Source of the DNA: Arthrobacter sp. ov118
GTDB lineage: Bacteria; Actinomycetota; Actinomycetes; Actinomycetales; Micrococcaceae
Reading direction: 5' to 3'
Assembly: GCF_900116495.1 (NCBI RefSeq)
Contig: NZ_FPAY01000001.1
Coordinates: 372,001 to 436,000 of the forward strand
DNA length: 64,000 nucleotides
Shown here: positions 45,915 to 54,940 of the stretch, one piece after another
How positions within the stretch are numbered: position 1 is the first letter of the stretch
How the letters are laid out: each line of letters begins with the position of its first letter
Translations under genes and position numbers: made by a program
The notes under the pieces: generated by a model
What the model was told of the DNA's origin: nothing
The model's input: the letters and a program-made list of their open reading frames with translations, nothing else
Databases searched by the model: none

Positions 45915-46859
45915 TCAGAACAGGGATTCCTGCACGGCCGGGACGTCCGAGCCGTGGTCACCGAGTTCGATCACCCGTGCCTTGAGCTGCCCCAGGTTCA
46001 CCACGAATTCCAGTCCGCTGCCATCCAGCGCCGCGAGCGCAATGCTGCCGCTCAGCGAGTCGATCCGGAACCCGTGCGCTCCGGCCCCCAGGTCGTGCGG
46101 ATAGGCATGCCGGGCGGCCGGGGCGCAGGCCTTCGCCGAGAGCTCCGGCCGGACCCACCGCTCATCCACCACCGCGAAACCCTCCCCGCCGGCACCGGCG
46201 AGCACGCTCCGGGCCTCCCCCGCCAGCCGTCCGTTCACGGCGTCGAGGTCGACGGCGGCTGCCGGGGCGACGAGTGCAGCGGCTTTGGCGGCGGCGCGGA
46301 CCTGCTGCGGCAGCCCGGCGTCGCGCGTGATCATGTCCTCAAGGAGGCGGACCACGCGGCCGTCCTCGGCACGGGCAATGTACCGGGCGACGACGGCGCC
46401 CTGCTCGGCGAGCCGGTTCCATTTGCGCGGGTGGGACGCGGTGCCGACCTTGCTGGCCCCGTTGGCGAACGTGGCGACGTAGAGCCAGTGCGGCTGCATC
46501 AGGTACGCGCGAAGGCCAGGCGGGACCCGGCCGCCGCGGTGGAAGTCGTGGATCAGCCGGGAGTCATCCAGCACGAAGCACCGCTCGCACTGGCTGCCCT
46601 TGGCGGCGGCAGCCCGGTCGGGGCACAGGACGTGGTCCCTGTCCGCGGGTCCGTGCACCAAATGGCGCCCAAGGCAGTGTTTCCCCGCGGCGGCGAGCCG
46701 GAAACCAAGGCGGGTGCCGGCGTCGAGCGTCAGTGCGGTGACGGCGCCGTCAGGGTCCTGCAGGCGCATCGCCGGAGGCCTGCCGCGGGACGCTGCGGAG
46801 GGCCCGGGTCCCGGACCATCCCAAAAGACCCCGTGAACCAGATAGCGCGTATCGGTCAC
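45915..46859 (-). CDS. DUF2797 family protein
   Basis: A 314-residue protein of the DUF2797 type. Conserved parts: CLGRHLVHGPADRDHVLCPD followed by CERCFVLDDSRLIHDFH (cysteine pairs, likely zinc-binding), then WLYVATFANGASKVGTASHP, a GIY-YIG-like region, and RKWNRLAEQGAVVARYIARA. The nuclease-like core might act on nucleic acid, but no member is well characterised to my knowledge. ATG 46859 fits the frame. It precedes the CitE-like gene end by 37 bp. Confidence 0.8.
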   Translation of the reverse strand: MTDTRYLVHGVFWDGPGPGPSAASRGRPPAMRLQDPDGAVTALTLDAGTRLGFRLAAAGKHCLGRHLVHGPADRDHVLCPDRAAAAKGSQCERCFVLDDSRLIHDFHRGGRVPPGLRAYLMQPHWLYVATFANGASKVGTASHPRKWNRLAEQGAVVARYIARAEDGRVVRLLEDMITRDAGLPQQVRAAAKAAALVAPAAAVDLDAVNGRLAGEARSVLAGAGGEGFAVVDERWVRPELSAKACAPAARHAYPHDLGAGAHGFRIDSLSGSIALAALDGSGLEFVVNLGQLKARVIELGDHGSDVPAVQESLF

Positions 46860-46896
46860 GGGGTCTCCTGACGTGGGGGCGGCGGTGGCGCGGCGG

Positions 46897-47763
46897 CTAC
46901 AGGGCCGGCTGCACCCCGAAGGCTACCGCGAGCTTCATGATCTTCTCGGCCCGGCCCAAACGGGGCAGGTCCGAGCCGTCGCGGATCACGCGGCCGTTGG
47001 CTTCGAAGTCGGCCATGAAGTCCGTGGCCCAGGCGACGTCGGACGGGGTGGGGCTGATGACTTCGTTGATGACCGGGGTCTGGTCGATCGCCAGGCAGAG
47101 TTTGCCGGTCATGCCCATCATCACGGTGATGCCGGTCTGTTCGCGCAGGATCGGGTGGCTGGTTCCCACGGTGGGGCCGTCGATGGGGCCCGGCAGGTTG
47201 CCGACGCGGCTGGCCACCACGAGCTTGGCGCGCGGGTAGGCCATGGCCTCGGCGGTGGCGGCCATGCCGGTGTCGCGGCGGAAGTCACCGGAGCCGAAGG
47301 CCAAGCGGAAAGCGCCCTGGGCCTTGGCGATGTTGTTGGCTTCCTCGATGCCGACGGCGGACTCCACGAGGGGGATGACCGGCGTCTTGCCGTCCATCCG
47401 GTGGAAGCTCTCCGTGACCTGGTCGGCGGATTCGGTCTTGGCCAGCATGACGCCGAGCAGTCCGGGGGTGCCGCGCAGCCCGGCGAGGTCGTCGGCCCAG
47501 AAGGGGCTGGTGGCGTCGTTGATCCGGACCCAGGCCTGGCCGCCGGAGGTCAGCCAGTTCACGACGTTGTCGCGGGCCGCGTCCTTCTGCGAGGGGTCTA
47601 CGGCGTCCTCGATGTCCAGGATGATTGAGTCCGCGCGCGATACAGCAGAGACGTCAAAAAGCTCGGGCTTCATTGCATTGACCAAAAGCCACGAACGGGC
47701 GATTTCGGCGGGGATGTTACGTTCGGGCCGGACAGTCTCGACGGCGGCGGAGATAGAGGTCAT
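46897..47763 (-). CDS. CitE-like HpcH/HpaI aldolase-citrate lyase family enzyme
   Basis: A 288-residue TIM-barrel. The family motifs are RSWLLVNAMKPELFDV, SIILDIEDAVDPSQKDAARD (Mg-binding Asp/Glu) and VMLAKTESADQVTE; acyl-CoA contact may lie in GSGDFRRDTG. Members cleave citramalyl-CoA, malyl-CoA or similar. ATG 47763 is chosen with AGAGG just before it; the frame extends to 47793. The stop is 37 bp upstream of the DUF2797 gene on the same strand. Substrate cannot be read. Confidence 0.85.
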   Translation of the reverse strand: MTSISAAVETVRPERNIPAEIARSWLLVNAMKPELFDVSAVSRADSIILDIEDAVDPSQKDAARDNVVNWLTSGGQAWVRINDATSPFWADDLAGLRGTPGLLGVMLAKTESADQVTESFHRMDGKTPVIPLVESAVGIEEANNIAKAQGAFRLAFGSGDFRRDTGMAATAEAMAYPRAKLVVASRVGNLPGPIDGPTVGTSHPILREQTGITVMMGMTGKLCLAIDQTPVINEVISPTPSDVAWATDFMADFEANGRVIRDGSDLPRLGRAEKIMKLAVAFGVQPAL

Positions 47764-47871
47764 ACCTCTACCGTATCCGCCCGGAGCGCCCAAACGCTAA
47801 GCAGCAGCCGTCTGCCCGGCGAACAATACGGGGAACAATACGACCAAAATCCGGCAAGGGGCCCGCCCCGT

Positions 47872-47937
47872 CCCAACTGCGTCGCAGTCAGGGACGTTCT
47901 GAGCGCTCAGAACGGCCCCTGCTGCGACCCAGTTGGG
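47872..47937. repeat. Long intergenic palindrome with perfect 20-bp core
   Basis: The centre 47895-47914 is a perfect palindrome, CGTTCTGAGCGCTCAGAACG. The flanks (CCCAACTG... 47872 on and ...CAGTTGGG to 47937) pair imperfectly for about 20 bp more, forming one long hairpin. It stands upstream of the CitE-like gene and downstream of the aldo/keto reductase, both minus strand, so its place is between two transcripts. Confidence 0.8.
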
Positions 47938-47946
47938 TCTGGGGGG

Positions 47947-48936
47947 TCAGGGAATGTTACTGCCCCGAGCGGTGACCCAGAGCCTGTACCACTGGGCGCG
48001 GGTCATCTCGGCCGCCACCCGGGCCGCCCCGGCGCAGGCCCGGATCCGGTCCGGGTTCGCCGAACCGATCACGGGCGCAATCCGGGCCGGGTGCCGCATC
48101 AGCCATCCGAGGAGGACGGCCTCGACGGTGGTTCCCCTCGCCGCCGCCATCTCGGCCACGAGCACTGCCGTGGCGGCCTCGGCCGGCGTCGGGCTTTCCG
48201 GCGGGGCTCCGCTGTAGTGGCCCCGGGCCAGCGCCCCGTACGCCTGCAGGGTGATCCCGTGCTGGCCGCAGAACTCCACGGTGCCGTGCGGGAAGCTGTG
48301 GTCCAGCCCCTCCGCATGGTTGACCAGCACGGTGCTTTCCAGCCAGGCCCGTTTCAGCAGGCTCATTTCCAGCTGGTTGGCAACCACCGGGGTTTCCAGG
48401 TGGTCCTGCAGCGCCTCGATCTGCGGGCCGGACATGTTGGACACACCAACCTGCCGCACTTTGCCTTCCCGCATCAGCTGCCCGACGGCGGACGCCACCT
48501 CCGCGGGGTCCGCCAAGGGGTCGGGGCGGTGCAGCAGGAGGACATCGACGTAGTCGGTCTTCAGCCGCTTCAGGCTGCCGTTGACCCGTTCGAAGATGCC
48601 GTCGCGGCTCAGGTCGTAGTGCGTCTGGAGTCCCTGCTCGCCCAGCCGGATGCCGCACTTGGTCTGCAGCCGGATCTTCTCCCGCAGCCCCGGCGTGGAG
48701 GCAAGGACTTCGCCGAAGACGGCTTCGGACTTGCCGCTGCGGTAAATGTCCGCGTGGTCGAACAGGGTGATGCCCGCGTCCAGGGCAGCCTCGAGAGCGG
48801 CGGCCGCCTCGTCCACATGCACGGACGAGTATGGCTCCGCGGACCAGCTTCCGCCCAGGCCCATGCAGCCATAGATCAGCTCCTGGCCGGAGCTTGCCAC
48901 CGGGGTGCCGGAGCGATCCTGCGCTGTGGGGCTCAA
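47947..48936 (-). CDS. Aldo/keto reductase
   Basis: A 329-residue NADPH-dependent carbonyl reductase. The catalytic tetrad is readable: Asp and Tyr in ITLFDHADIYRSGKSE, Lys in RLQTKCGIRLG and His in VDVLLLHRPDPLADP. NADPH phosphate site near IAPVIGSANPDRIRACA. Its start overlaps the glucosidase stop by 4 bp, so it is in that operon. Endogenous substrate unknown; a sugar-related role is suggested by the neighbour. Confidence 0.9.
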   Translation of the reverse strand: MSPTAQDRSGTPVASSGQELIYGCMGLGGSWSAEPYSSVHVDEAAAALEAALDAGITLFDHADIYRSGKSEAVFGEVLASTPGLREKIRLQTKCGIRLGEQGLQTHYDLSRDGIFERVNGSLKRLKTDYVDVLLLHRPDPLADPAEVASAVGQLMREGKVRQVGVSNMSGPQIEALQDHLETPVVANQLEMSLLKRAWLESTVLVNHAEGLDHSFPHGTVEFCGQHGITLQAYGALARGHYSGAPPESPTPAEAATAVLVAEMAAARGTTVEAVLLGWLMRHPARIAPVIGSANPDRIRACAGAARVAAEMTRAQWYRLWVTARGSNIP

Positions 48937-50639
48937 CGCAGCCAGACGGTCGTGTTCGCCGGCAGCAGTCCGCCGTCCAGCGGGCCGCTGCTGACCAGCA
49001 CCTCGCCGGCGGGCAGCTCAACCGGGGCGTCACCGAAGTTGGTGACCGTCTGCCAGTTGCCGGGGCGGGTGAACTGCAGGACGTCGGCCCTGCCGGATTC
49101 CTGCCATTGAAGTTCCTCGGAGGTCTGCAGTTCGCGGCGGAGCTTCAGGGCCTTGCGGTACAACTCCAGGGTGGAGCCTTCCACGCCGTCCTGGGCTGCC
49201 ACGGCGTAGCGGCCGAACCAGTCCGGCTGCGGCAGGTGTGCGCCGCCGTCGCCGAAGCCAAACGAGGAGCCCTCCGGGGCCCAGGGCAGCGGGACGCGGC
49301 AGCCGTCGCGGCCGATCTCCACGCCCTTGTTCCGGAAAAAGGTGGGGTCCTGGCGCTCGGCGTCGGGGATCTCGGTGACTTCCTGCAGGCCCAGTTCCTC
49401 GCCCTGGTACAGGTAGGCCGAGCCCGGCAGGGCCAGCATCAGCAAGGTGGCCGCGCGTGCGCGACGCAGGCCGAGTTCGACGTCGAGCTCCTCGGCGGGG
49501 GCGCCGGCCAGCAGCCAGCCCTTGCCGTCCTGGCCCTGGGCGTGCTTGCCGCCGCCCCTGGGCAGCCCGTAGCGGGTGGCGTGGCGGACGACGTCGTGGT
49601 TGGAGAAGACCCACGTGGAGGACGCACCGGATTCGGTCGCCTCGGCGAGGTTCCGGGTGATGATTTCGCGGAACTCGGCGGCGTCGAAGTCGGCCTGCAG
49701 GAGGTCGAAGTTGAAGGCCTGGCCCAGGCCCTCCGGGCTGGCGTAACGGGCGCGGCGGGTGGCGTGCACCCAGGCCTCGGCGACGGCGGTGCGCGGCGGG
49801 TTGTACTCGTTGAACACCTCACGCCATTCGGCGTAGACCTCGTGGACTTCATCACGGTCCCAGAACGGGTGCGACCCGTCCGTGAAGCCGTCCGTTCCCG
49901 TGTTGGCGGCGCTCAGCTCCACCTTGGAGATGAGGGGTTCGGTGAGGTCCTTGGTCAGGGCGTGCGCCACGTCCACCCGGAAGCCGTCCACGCCGCGGTC
50001 GGACCAGAAGCGGAGGGTCTTCAGGAAGTCGTCGCGGATCTCGCGGTTGGCCCAGTTCAGGTCCGGCTGCTCTTTGGCGAAGATGTGCATGTACCACTGG
50101 CCCGGCGTGCCGTCGGGCTCGGTGATGCGCTCCCAGGCGGGGCCGCCGAACACGGATTCCCAGTCCGACGGCGGGATCTCGCCGTTCTCGCCCTGGCCGT
50201 CGCGGAAGATGTAGCGGTCTCGGGCGGCGGACCCGCGCGGGGAGGCCAATGCTTCCCGGAACCATTCGTGCCGGTTGGAGGAGTGGTTGGGGACGATGTC
50301 CGCGATGAGCTTGATGCCCGCGGCGTGCAGCGCGGCGGACATTTCGTCGAAGTCTTCCAGGGTGCCGAGCTTGGGGTCGACGTCGCGGTAGTCATCGACG
50401 TCGTAGCCGCCGTCGGCCAGCGCCGAGGGGTAGAACGGGGAGAGCCAGACGGCGTCAATGCCGAGCTGTTTCAGGTACGGGACCTTGGCGGTGATGCCCT
50501 TGATGTCGCCCAGGCCGTCTCCGTTGGAGTCGGAAAAGCTCCGCGGGTAGATCTGGTATACCGAGGCTTGGCGCCACCAGTTGGGGTCGGCAGCGAGGTC
50601 GGAACCGGACAGGGTTGCCAGCGTGGCGGTGTTGGACAA
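48933..50639 (-). CDS. GH13 alpha-glucosidase
   Basis: A 568-residue GH13 enzyme. Conserved region: DIVPNHSSNRHEWFREAL; nucleophile Asp223 in DGFRVDVAHALTKD; acid/base Glu288 in TAVAEAWVHATRR; transition-state Asp349 in VFSNHDVVRHATR. Features such as SVYQIYPRSFSDSNGDGLGD mark oligo-1,6-/alpha-1,4-glucosidases. No signal peptide, so it acts on imported oligosaccharides. It is transcribed divergently from the ROK gene and coupled to the aldo/keto reductase. Confidence 0.93.
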   Translation of the reverse strand: MSNTATLATLSGSDLAADPNWWRQASVYQIYPRSFSDSNGDGLGDIKGITAKVPYLKQLGIDAVWLSPFYPSALADGGYDVDDYRDVDPKLGTLEDFDEMSAALHAAGIKLIADIVPNHSSNRHEWFREALASPRGSAARDRYIFRDGQGENGEIPPSDWESVFGGPAWERITEPDGTPGQWYMHIFAKEQPDLNWANREIRDDFLKTLRFWSDRGVDGFRVDVAHALTKDLTEPLISKVELSAANTGTDGFTDGSHPFWDRDEVHEVYAEWREVFNEYNPPRTAVAEAWVHATRRARYASPEGLGQAFNFDLLQADFDAAEFREIITRNLAEATESGASSTWVFSNHDVVRHATRYGLPRGGGKHAQGQDGKGWLLAGAPAEELDVELGLRRARAATLLMLALPGSAYLYQGEELGLQEVTEIPDAERQDPTFFRNKGVEIGRDGCRVPLPWAPEGSSFGFGDGGAHLPQPDWFGRYAVAAQDGVEGSTLELYRKALKLRRELQTSEELQWQESGRADVLQFTRPGNWQTVTNFGDAPVELPAGEVLVSSGPLDGGLLPANTTVWLR

Positions 50640-50677
50640 GGGGATGATCCTTCGGGGCTGGGAGAGGGCTTCTGGTA

Positions 50678-50696
50678 ATTTAGATACAAGCTAAAT
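50678..50696. promoter_or_regulatory. Candidate ROK operator
   Basis: ATTTAG (50678-50683) and CTAAAT (50691-50696) form an inverted repeat with a 7-nt spacer, in the 76-bp divergent gap between the glucosidase and the ROK regulator. The location and symmetry suit a ROK repressor site. Not tested. Confidence 0.55.
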
Positions 50697-50715
50697 CTAT
50701 TGCCTGAACAATTAT

Positions 50716-51936
50716 GTGTCCGTGGACAGAAGAGGTCAAGAAGTGATGCCGCACGCAGCCGCCGCCACCCCGCAGCTGCTGCGCCGCGTCAACGCCCACG
50801 CCGTGCTGCGCCATCTCCGGGGCGCCGAGGCCGCGACCGGGACAGAGCTGATGGCGCTGACCGGGCTGACCCGGGCCTCGGTGATCGCCGTCTGCGAGGA
50901 CCTCATCGGCCGGGGCTGGATCGTGGAGCTGGAGCAGCCCCATGCCAACCCCGACCCCGCCAACCCTGACAAGGCCCGGAAGGGCCGCCCGGCGCGCCGG
51001 TTCGCCTTCAACCCGGAGGCCGGCTTCGTGCTGGGCCTCGACATTGGCGCAGCAACCACCACCGCCGCCGTGGCGGACCTCCGCGGCACCGTCATCGGCC
51101 GCTCCAGTGAGGGCTTCCGCGCAGCGGACATTCCCGCGCGGGAGCGGATCGCCGTCGTCGATCTCGCCTGCCGCCAGGCTCTGGAGTCGGCAGGGACAGA
51201 CCCGGGCAGCATCCTAGCCGTGGGCGCCGGGATCGCTGCGCCGGTGGACCGGGACGGCAACGTTCTGGTGACCCAGCGGTTCTGGAGCCTGTTCGACGTC
51301 GGGCTCCGCTCCGCGCTGAAGGACCTGCACGGCTGGACGGTGCTCCTGGAAAACGACGCCAACCTGGCCGCCCTCGGTGAGCGCTGGCGCGGGTCCGGCG
51401 CGGGTGTGGACGATCTGGTGGTGCTCCTCGCCGGCGAACGCCTCGGCGCCGGGGTCATGGAATCCGGGCGGCTGCTGCACGGCCGCGGCGGGGCGGCCGG
51501 CGAAATGGGCTACCTGGACATGGTGGAGGGCGTCGGCTCCAGCGACGGCATCGCTGCCCTGGCGAGGCAATGGTCCGCGGCAGACGGCGGACCGTCGGCC
51601 GGCGGTGCCGCCAGCGCCCCCCGCGTGTTCGCGGACGCGGCGCACGGAGATGCGGCGGCGCTGGCGATCCTGGGCCGGATTTCGGAGCGCATGGCGCGCG
51701 TCATCGCCTCGATTGCGAGCTTGATCAACCCCGAGCAGGTGGTGATCGGCGGCGCCGTCGCCGAGTCCGCCGGCGTCCTCCTGCCGGAGATCGCGGCACT
51801 GCTCCCCCGCTTCACCGCGACGCCGCCGCGGGTGACGGCCTCCCCGCTTGGCGATGCGATCGTGACGGTCGGCGCGGTCCGGCATGCCCTGGACTACGTC
51901 GAGGCGAACGCGCTGGAACTCGAACTGACCCGTTGA
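50716..51936 (+). CDS. ROK-family transcriptional regulator
   Basis: A 406-residue ROK protein. The N-terminal winged helix (ELMALTGLTRASVIAVCEDL) is followed by a ROK fold with VLGLDIGAATTTAAVADLRG, WTVLLENDANLAALGERWRG and GGAAGEMGYLDMVEG. The Cys-rich zinc signature CxCGxxGCxE of glucokinase-type ROKs is absent, so it is probably a sensor only. It probably represses the divergent glucosidase/aldo-keto reductase operon and itself. GTG 50716 is the start used. Confidence 0.9.
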   Translation: MSVDRRGQEVMPHAAAATPQLLRRVNAHAVLRHLRGAEAATGTELMALTGLTRASVIAVCEDLIGRGWIVELEQPHANPDPANPDKARKGRPARRFAFNPEAGFVLGLDIGAATTTAAVADLRGTVIGRSSEGFRAADIPARERIAVVDLACRQALESAGTDPGSILAVGAGIAAPVDRDGNVLVTQRFWSLFDVGLRSALKDLHGWTVLLENDANLAALGERWRGSGAGVDDLVVLLAGERLGAGVMESGRLLHGRGGAAGEMGYLDMVEGVGSSDGIAALARQWSAADGGPSAGGAASAPRVFADAAHGDAAALAILGRISERMARVIASIASLINPEQVVIGGAVAESAGVLLPEIAALLPRFTATPPRVTASPLGDAIVTVGAVRHALDYVEANALELELTR

Positions 51937-52067
51937 GGGCTTGTCCTGCGCTGCCAGCCGTTTCTCAAGATTCGGCAACGATTGGATACGCAAGCCCAAA
52001 GTTTGGCGCAAGTTTCCCGTTATTGCGGCCTGCCATCCGTAGACTGACCTCACTCTTTGGTCTCTTG

Positions 52068-52101
52068 CGGCCGTCCAGCTGACTCGTCGGCTGGACGGCC
52101 G
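52068..52101 (+). promoter_or_regulatory. Hairpin in the 5' region of the protease gene
   Basis: A perfect 12-bp stem (52068-52079 with 52090-52101, 10-nt loop) lies 17 bp before the protease start. It could act in translation control or mark the end of the ROK transcript. It is preceded by TAGACT near 52040, a -10-like hexamer. Confidence 0.5.
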
Positions 52102-52118
52102 TCTCATGAAAGATAAAC

Positions 52119-54818
52119 GTGAACTCTTTACGGATGAAGACTGCGCTGTTTGCCGCGCTTGTCCTTGGCTTGGCGACGGTCCCGGCTACCGGCACGGTGC
52201 CGGCCCACGCTGAGCAGTCGCCGACGCCCGTCTCGACGGATACCGCAACGGCTTCGGCAGCCCCGGCAACTCCGACCGCAACGCCTACGCCGGCTCCGAC
52301 GGCTGCCACTGCTGCCCCGGCTCCCAGTGCTGCACCGGCTCCCAGCTCGGTGACGGTCCAGCCGACGCCAAGCCCCTCCGCCACTGCCAAGGACAGCCCG
52401 TCGCTCACGACGGTTGAATCGCTCCCGGTGGAAGGTTCCGACGAGCCCTTCATTGCGCACACGTTCGAAAACCCGCCTCCGGTGGGCAAAAAGGGCGCAC
52501 CGGCCGGCGCCTCCGCGACGGCACGGACCACGGAGTCCTATTCGCTGACCCGCTCCGGCGATATCAAAGTACGCCTGGTCCTGGTCCAGCTGGCCGACAG
52601 GAAGGCAACCATCCCGCAAGCCGCCGCACAGGCTGCCATCACCACGAGCAGTAACTACTGGAAGACCATGTCCAACGGCCGGTTGTCGATGACCGTGACA
52701 AAGGTGGAGAGCCGCGACAGCAAGGCCACCTCAACGCAGCGCTACCCGGACATGATGAACACCATTGCCGGGGAACTCGGGTGGACGCCCAGCCCCAATA
52801 CCGCCCTCGTGGTCTTCGTCTCCACGCCCACGCTCTCCGACGGCGCGTATGGCGCCGGCTGGAGTTATCAGGGCACCAGCGGGCGGGTCATCATGCCGCT
52901 CCCGGCGACCTTAACCAACAGCGTCCTGACGCACGAATTCGGGCACGTGCTGGGCCTCATGCACGCAAACAGCCTTCAGTGTGGAAGCGGCGCCCAGGAC
53001 GTCGCCACGAACTCGGACGGGACGTTCGCCGATTCCAGTTGCTACATCCGTGAATACGGCGACAGCCTGGACCTGATGGGCATCTCCCAGCGCAGCCAGC
53101 CCGCCATCAGCTCAACGCTTTGGGCCTACGGGGGGTTTGGCCGCGGCGACGAAATCGTTGACGCGGGAAGCCTCAACGGCGCGAAGAAATTCACCCTCAA
53201 GGCATGGGCCGGTACCGAGGCAAACCGGGCTGTAAAGTTTACGGATCCCCTCAGCGGCGAAGTCTATTTCCTTGAGCTGCGGCTGCCTGTCAGTTATGAC
53301 ACCACCGAGGCTGTGGATCTGAATAGCGGCGTCAAAATTGTCCAGCAGTTGGGGGCCGGCTCGCTGGTGCTGCTGCCGGATTCCAAACCGTTCTCCGGTT
53401 ACTACAATCCCCGCCAGACATGGCAAGCGGGAGAAACCTTTACCACCCACGCTGGCACCCGGGTACGTATTGACGGGACCACCTCCAGCTCCGCAAGCGT
53501 TACGGTCGAGTCGATACTCGCAATAGCCGGCAAAGCGATCGACTCTGTCGCTCTAGCCACACCCGCGCTGGGAAGCCCGGCATCCTCCGTCGCGTGCGGG
53601 CTAAGGTCCGGCGGGTGCTACAGAAGTTTCCAGGGCGGTTCTGTGCACTGGACACCAGGCACCGGCGCAGTCGCCACGGTCGGGGCGATCCGCGCCTCCT
53701 GGGCCGCTTTGGGCTACGAAAACGGCAAACTTGGCTACCCCACCGGCAAGGAAACTTGCGGGCTGGTCGGGGGCGGCTGCTACCAGACGTTCCAGGGCGG
53801 CACGATCCACTGGTCGTCCGGCACCGGCGCTTTCGCCACCCTCGGCGCGATCCGCACGGCCTGGGGCAGCGTGGGCTACGAGAACGGCAAGCTCCGATAC
53901 CCCTTGGCCAACGAGGTCTGCGGGCTGCTTAACGGCGGCTGCTACCAGACATTCCAAGGCGGCACCATCCACTGGTCGCCCGCCAGCGGCGCGTTTGCAA
54001 CCTGGGGTGCCATCCGCGCCACGTGGGCGAGCCTGGGCTACGAAAAGGGAAGGCTCGGCTACCCCACGGGTAAGGAAACTTGCGGGCTGGTGAATGGCGG
54101 CTGCTACCAGACGTTCCAAGGCGGCACCATCCACTGGTCATCCGCCACCGGCGCGGTCGCCACGTGGGGCGGCATCCGCGCCACGTGGGCAAGCGTGGGC
54201 TACGAAAAAGGCAAACTCGGCTACCCCACCGCCAAGGAAACCTGCGGACTGGTCAACGGCGGCTGCTCCCAGACGTTCCAAGGCGGCACCATCCACTGGT
54301 CACCCGCCACCGGCGCCTTCGCCACCTGGGGCGGCATCCGCGGCACGTGGGGAAGCCTGAGTGCCGAAAAGGGCAAACTCGGCTACCCGACCGGCAAGGA
54401 AACCTGCGGCCTAATCAACGGCGGCTGCTACCAGACATTCCAAGGCGGCACCATCCACTGGTCGCCCGCTACCCGCGCCTACGCCACCTGGGGCGGCATC
54501 CGCGCCACATGGGCAAGCCTGAGCTTCGAAAAGGGCAAACTCGGCTACCCGACCGGCAAGGAAACCTGCGGCCTAATCAACGGCGGCTGCTACCAGAAGT
54601 TCCAGGGCGGCACCATCCACTGGTCATCCGCTACCGGCGCTTACGCCACCTGGGGTCCCATTCGCACAACCTGGGGCAGCCTTGGGTACGAAAGGGGACG
54701 GCTTGGCTATCCGACCTCAGCGGAGAACTGTGACCCGGTCAACGGGGCATGCAGCCAGCGATTCCAAAACGGCACGATCATGTGGTCTGCGGCGCAGGGC
54801 AGCGTGGTACTCCCCTGA
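52119..54818 (+). CDS. Secreted M11-like metalloprotease with LGFP repeats
   Basis: An 899-residue exported protein. Signal peptide about residues 1-32 (cleavage near AHA-EQ), a Pro/Thr/Ala linker to about 95, a catalytic domain about 150-460 with HEFGHVLGLMH (His272, Glu273, His276, His282) and Met-turn region REYGDSLDLMGIS, then from Cys493 seven full LGFP units of 54 residues plus a half unit. Each unit starts CGL..GGCYQTFQGGTIHW, with two Cys for a disulfide. LGFP repeats anchor proteins in the envelope of actinobacteria. GTG 52119 or ATG 52134 could start it. It is transcribed alone. Confidence 0.85.
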   Translation: MNSLRMKTALFAALVLGLATVPATGTVPAHAEQSPTPVSTDTATASAAPATPTATPTPAPTAATAAPAPSAAPAPSSVTVQPTPSPSATAKDSPSLTTVESLPVEGSDEPFIAHTFENPPPVGKKGAPAGASATARTTESYSLTRSGDIKVRLVLVQLADRKATIPQAAAQAAITTSSNYWKTMSNGRLSMTVTKVESRDSKATSTQRYPDMMNTIAGELGWTPSPNTALVVFVSTPTLSDGAYGAGWSYQGTSGRVIMPLPATLTNSVLTHEFGHVLGLMHANSLQCGSGAQDVATNSDGTFADSSCYIREYGDSLDLMGISQRSQPAISSTLWAYGGFGRGDEIVDAGSLNGAKKFTLKAWAGTEANRAVKFTDPLSGEVYFLELRLPVSYDTTEAVDLNSGVKIVQQLGAGSLVLLPDSKPFSGYYNPRQTWQAGETFTTHAGTRVRIDGTTSSSASVTVESILAIAGKAIDSVALATPALGSPASSVACGLRSGGCYRSFQGGSVHWTPGTGAVATVGAIRASWAALGYENGKLGYPTGKETCGLVGGGCYQTFQGGTIHWSSGTGAFATLGAIRTAWGSVGYENGKLRYPLANEVCGLLNGGCYQTFQGGTIHWSPASGAFATWGAIRATWASLGYEKGRLGYPTGKETCGLVNGGCYQTFQGGTIHWSSATGAVATWGGIRATWASVGYEKGKLGYPTAKETCGLVNGGCSQTFQGGTIHWSPATGAFATWGGIRGTWGSLSAEKGKLGYPTGKETCGLINGGCYQTFQGGTIHWSPATRAYATWGGIRATWASLSFEKGKLGYPTGKETCGLINGGCYQKFQGGTIHWSSATGAYATWGPIRTTWGSLGYERGRLGYPTSAENCDPVNGACSQRFQNGTIMWSAAQGSVVLP
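53595..54818 (+). repeat. 162-bp tandem repeat encoding LGFP units
   Basis: Units start at 53595, 53757, 53919, 54081, 54243, 54405, 54567 and 54729 (each TGC/TGT for the first Cys), exactly 162 bp apart, the last partial. Neighbouring units, notably those at 54405 and 54567, share long identical DNA runs, including wobble positions, which implies recent duplication or gene conversion. Confidence 0.9.
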
Positions 54819-54940
54819 TGTAGTACTCCCCTGATGTGTGGTTCGCGCCTGTCGCGGGCGTGGGAGGCGGTCCCGGGCTGGGTTGTCCGGGGCCGCTTCC
54901 GTTTTAGTGGGCGGTCGGGCATTGGTTTTGCAACGGGTCA

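Noticed and set aside
53595..54818. CRISPR-like array because of regular 162-bp repeats
   Set aside because: The repeats are in frame and encode LGFP units; there are no short direct repeats with unique spacers.
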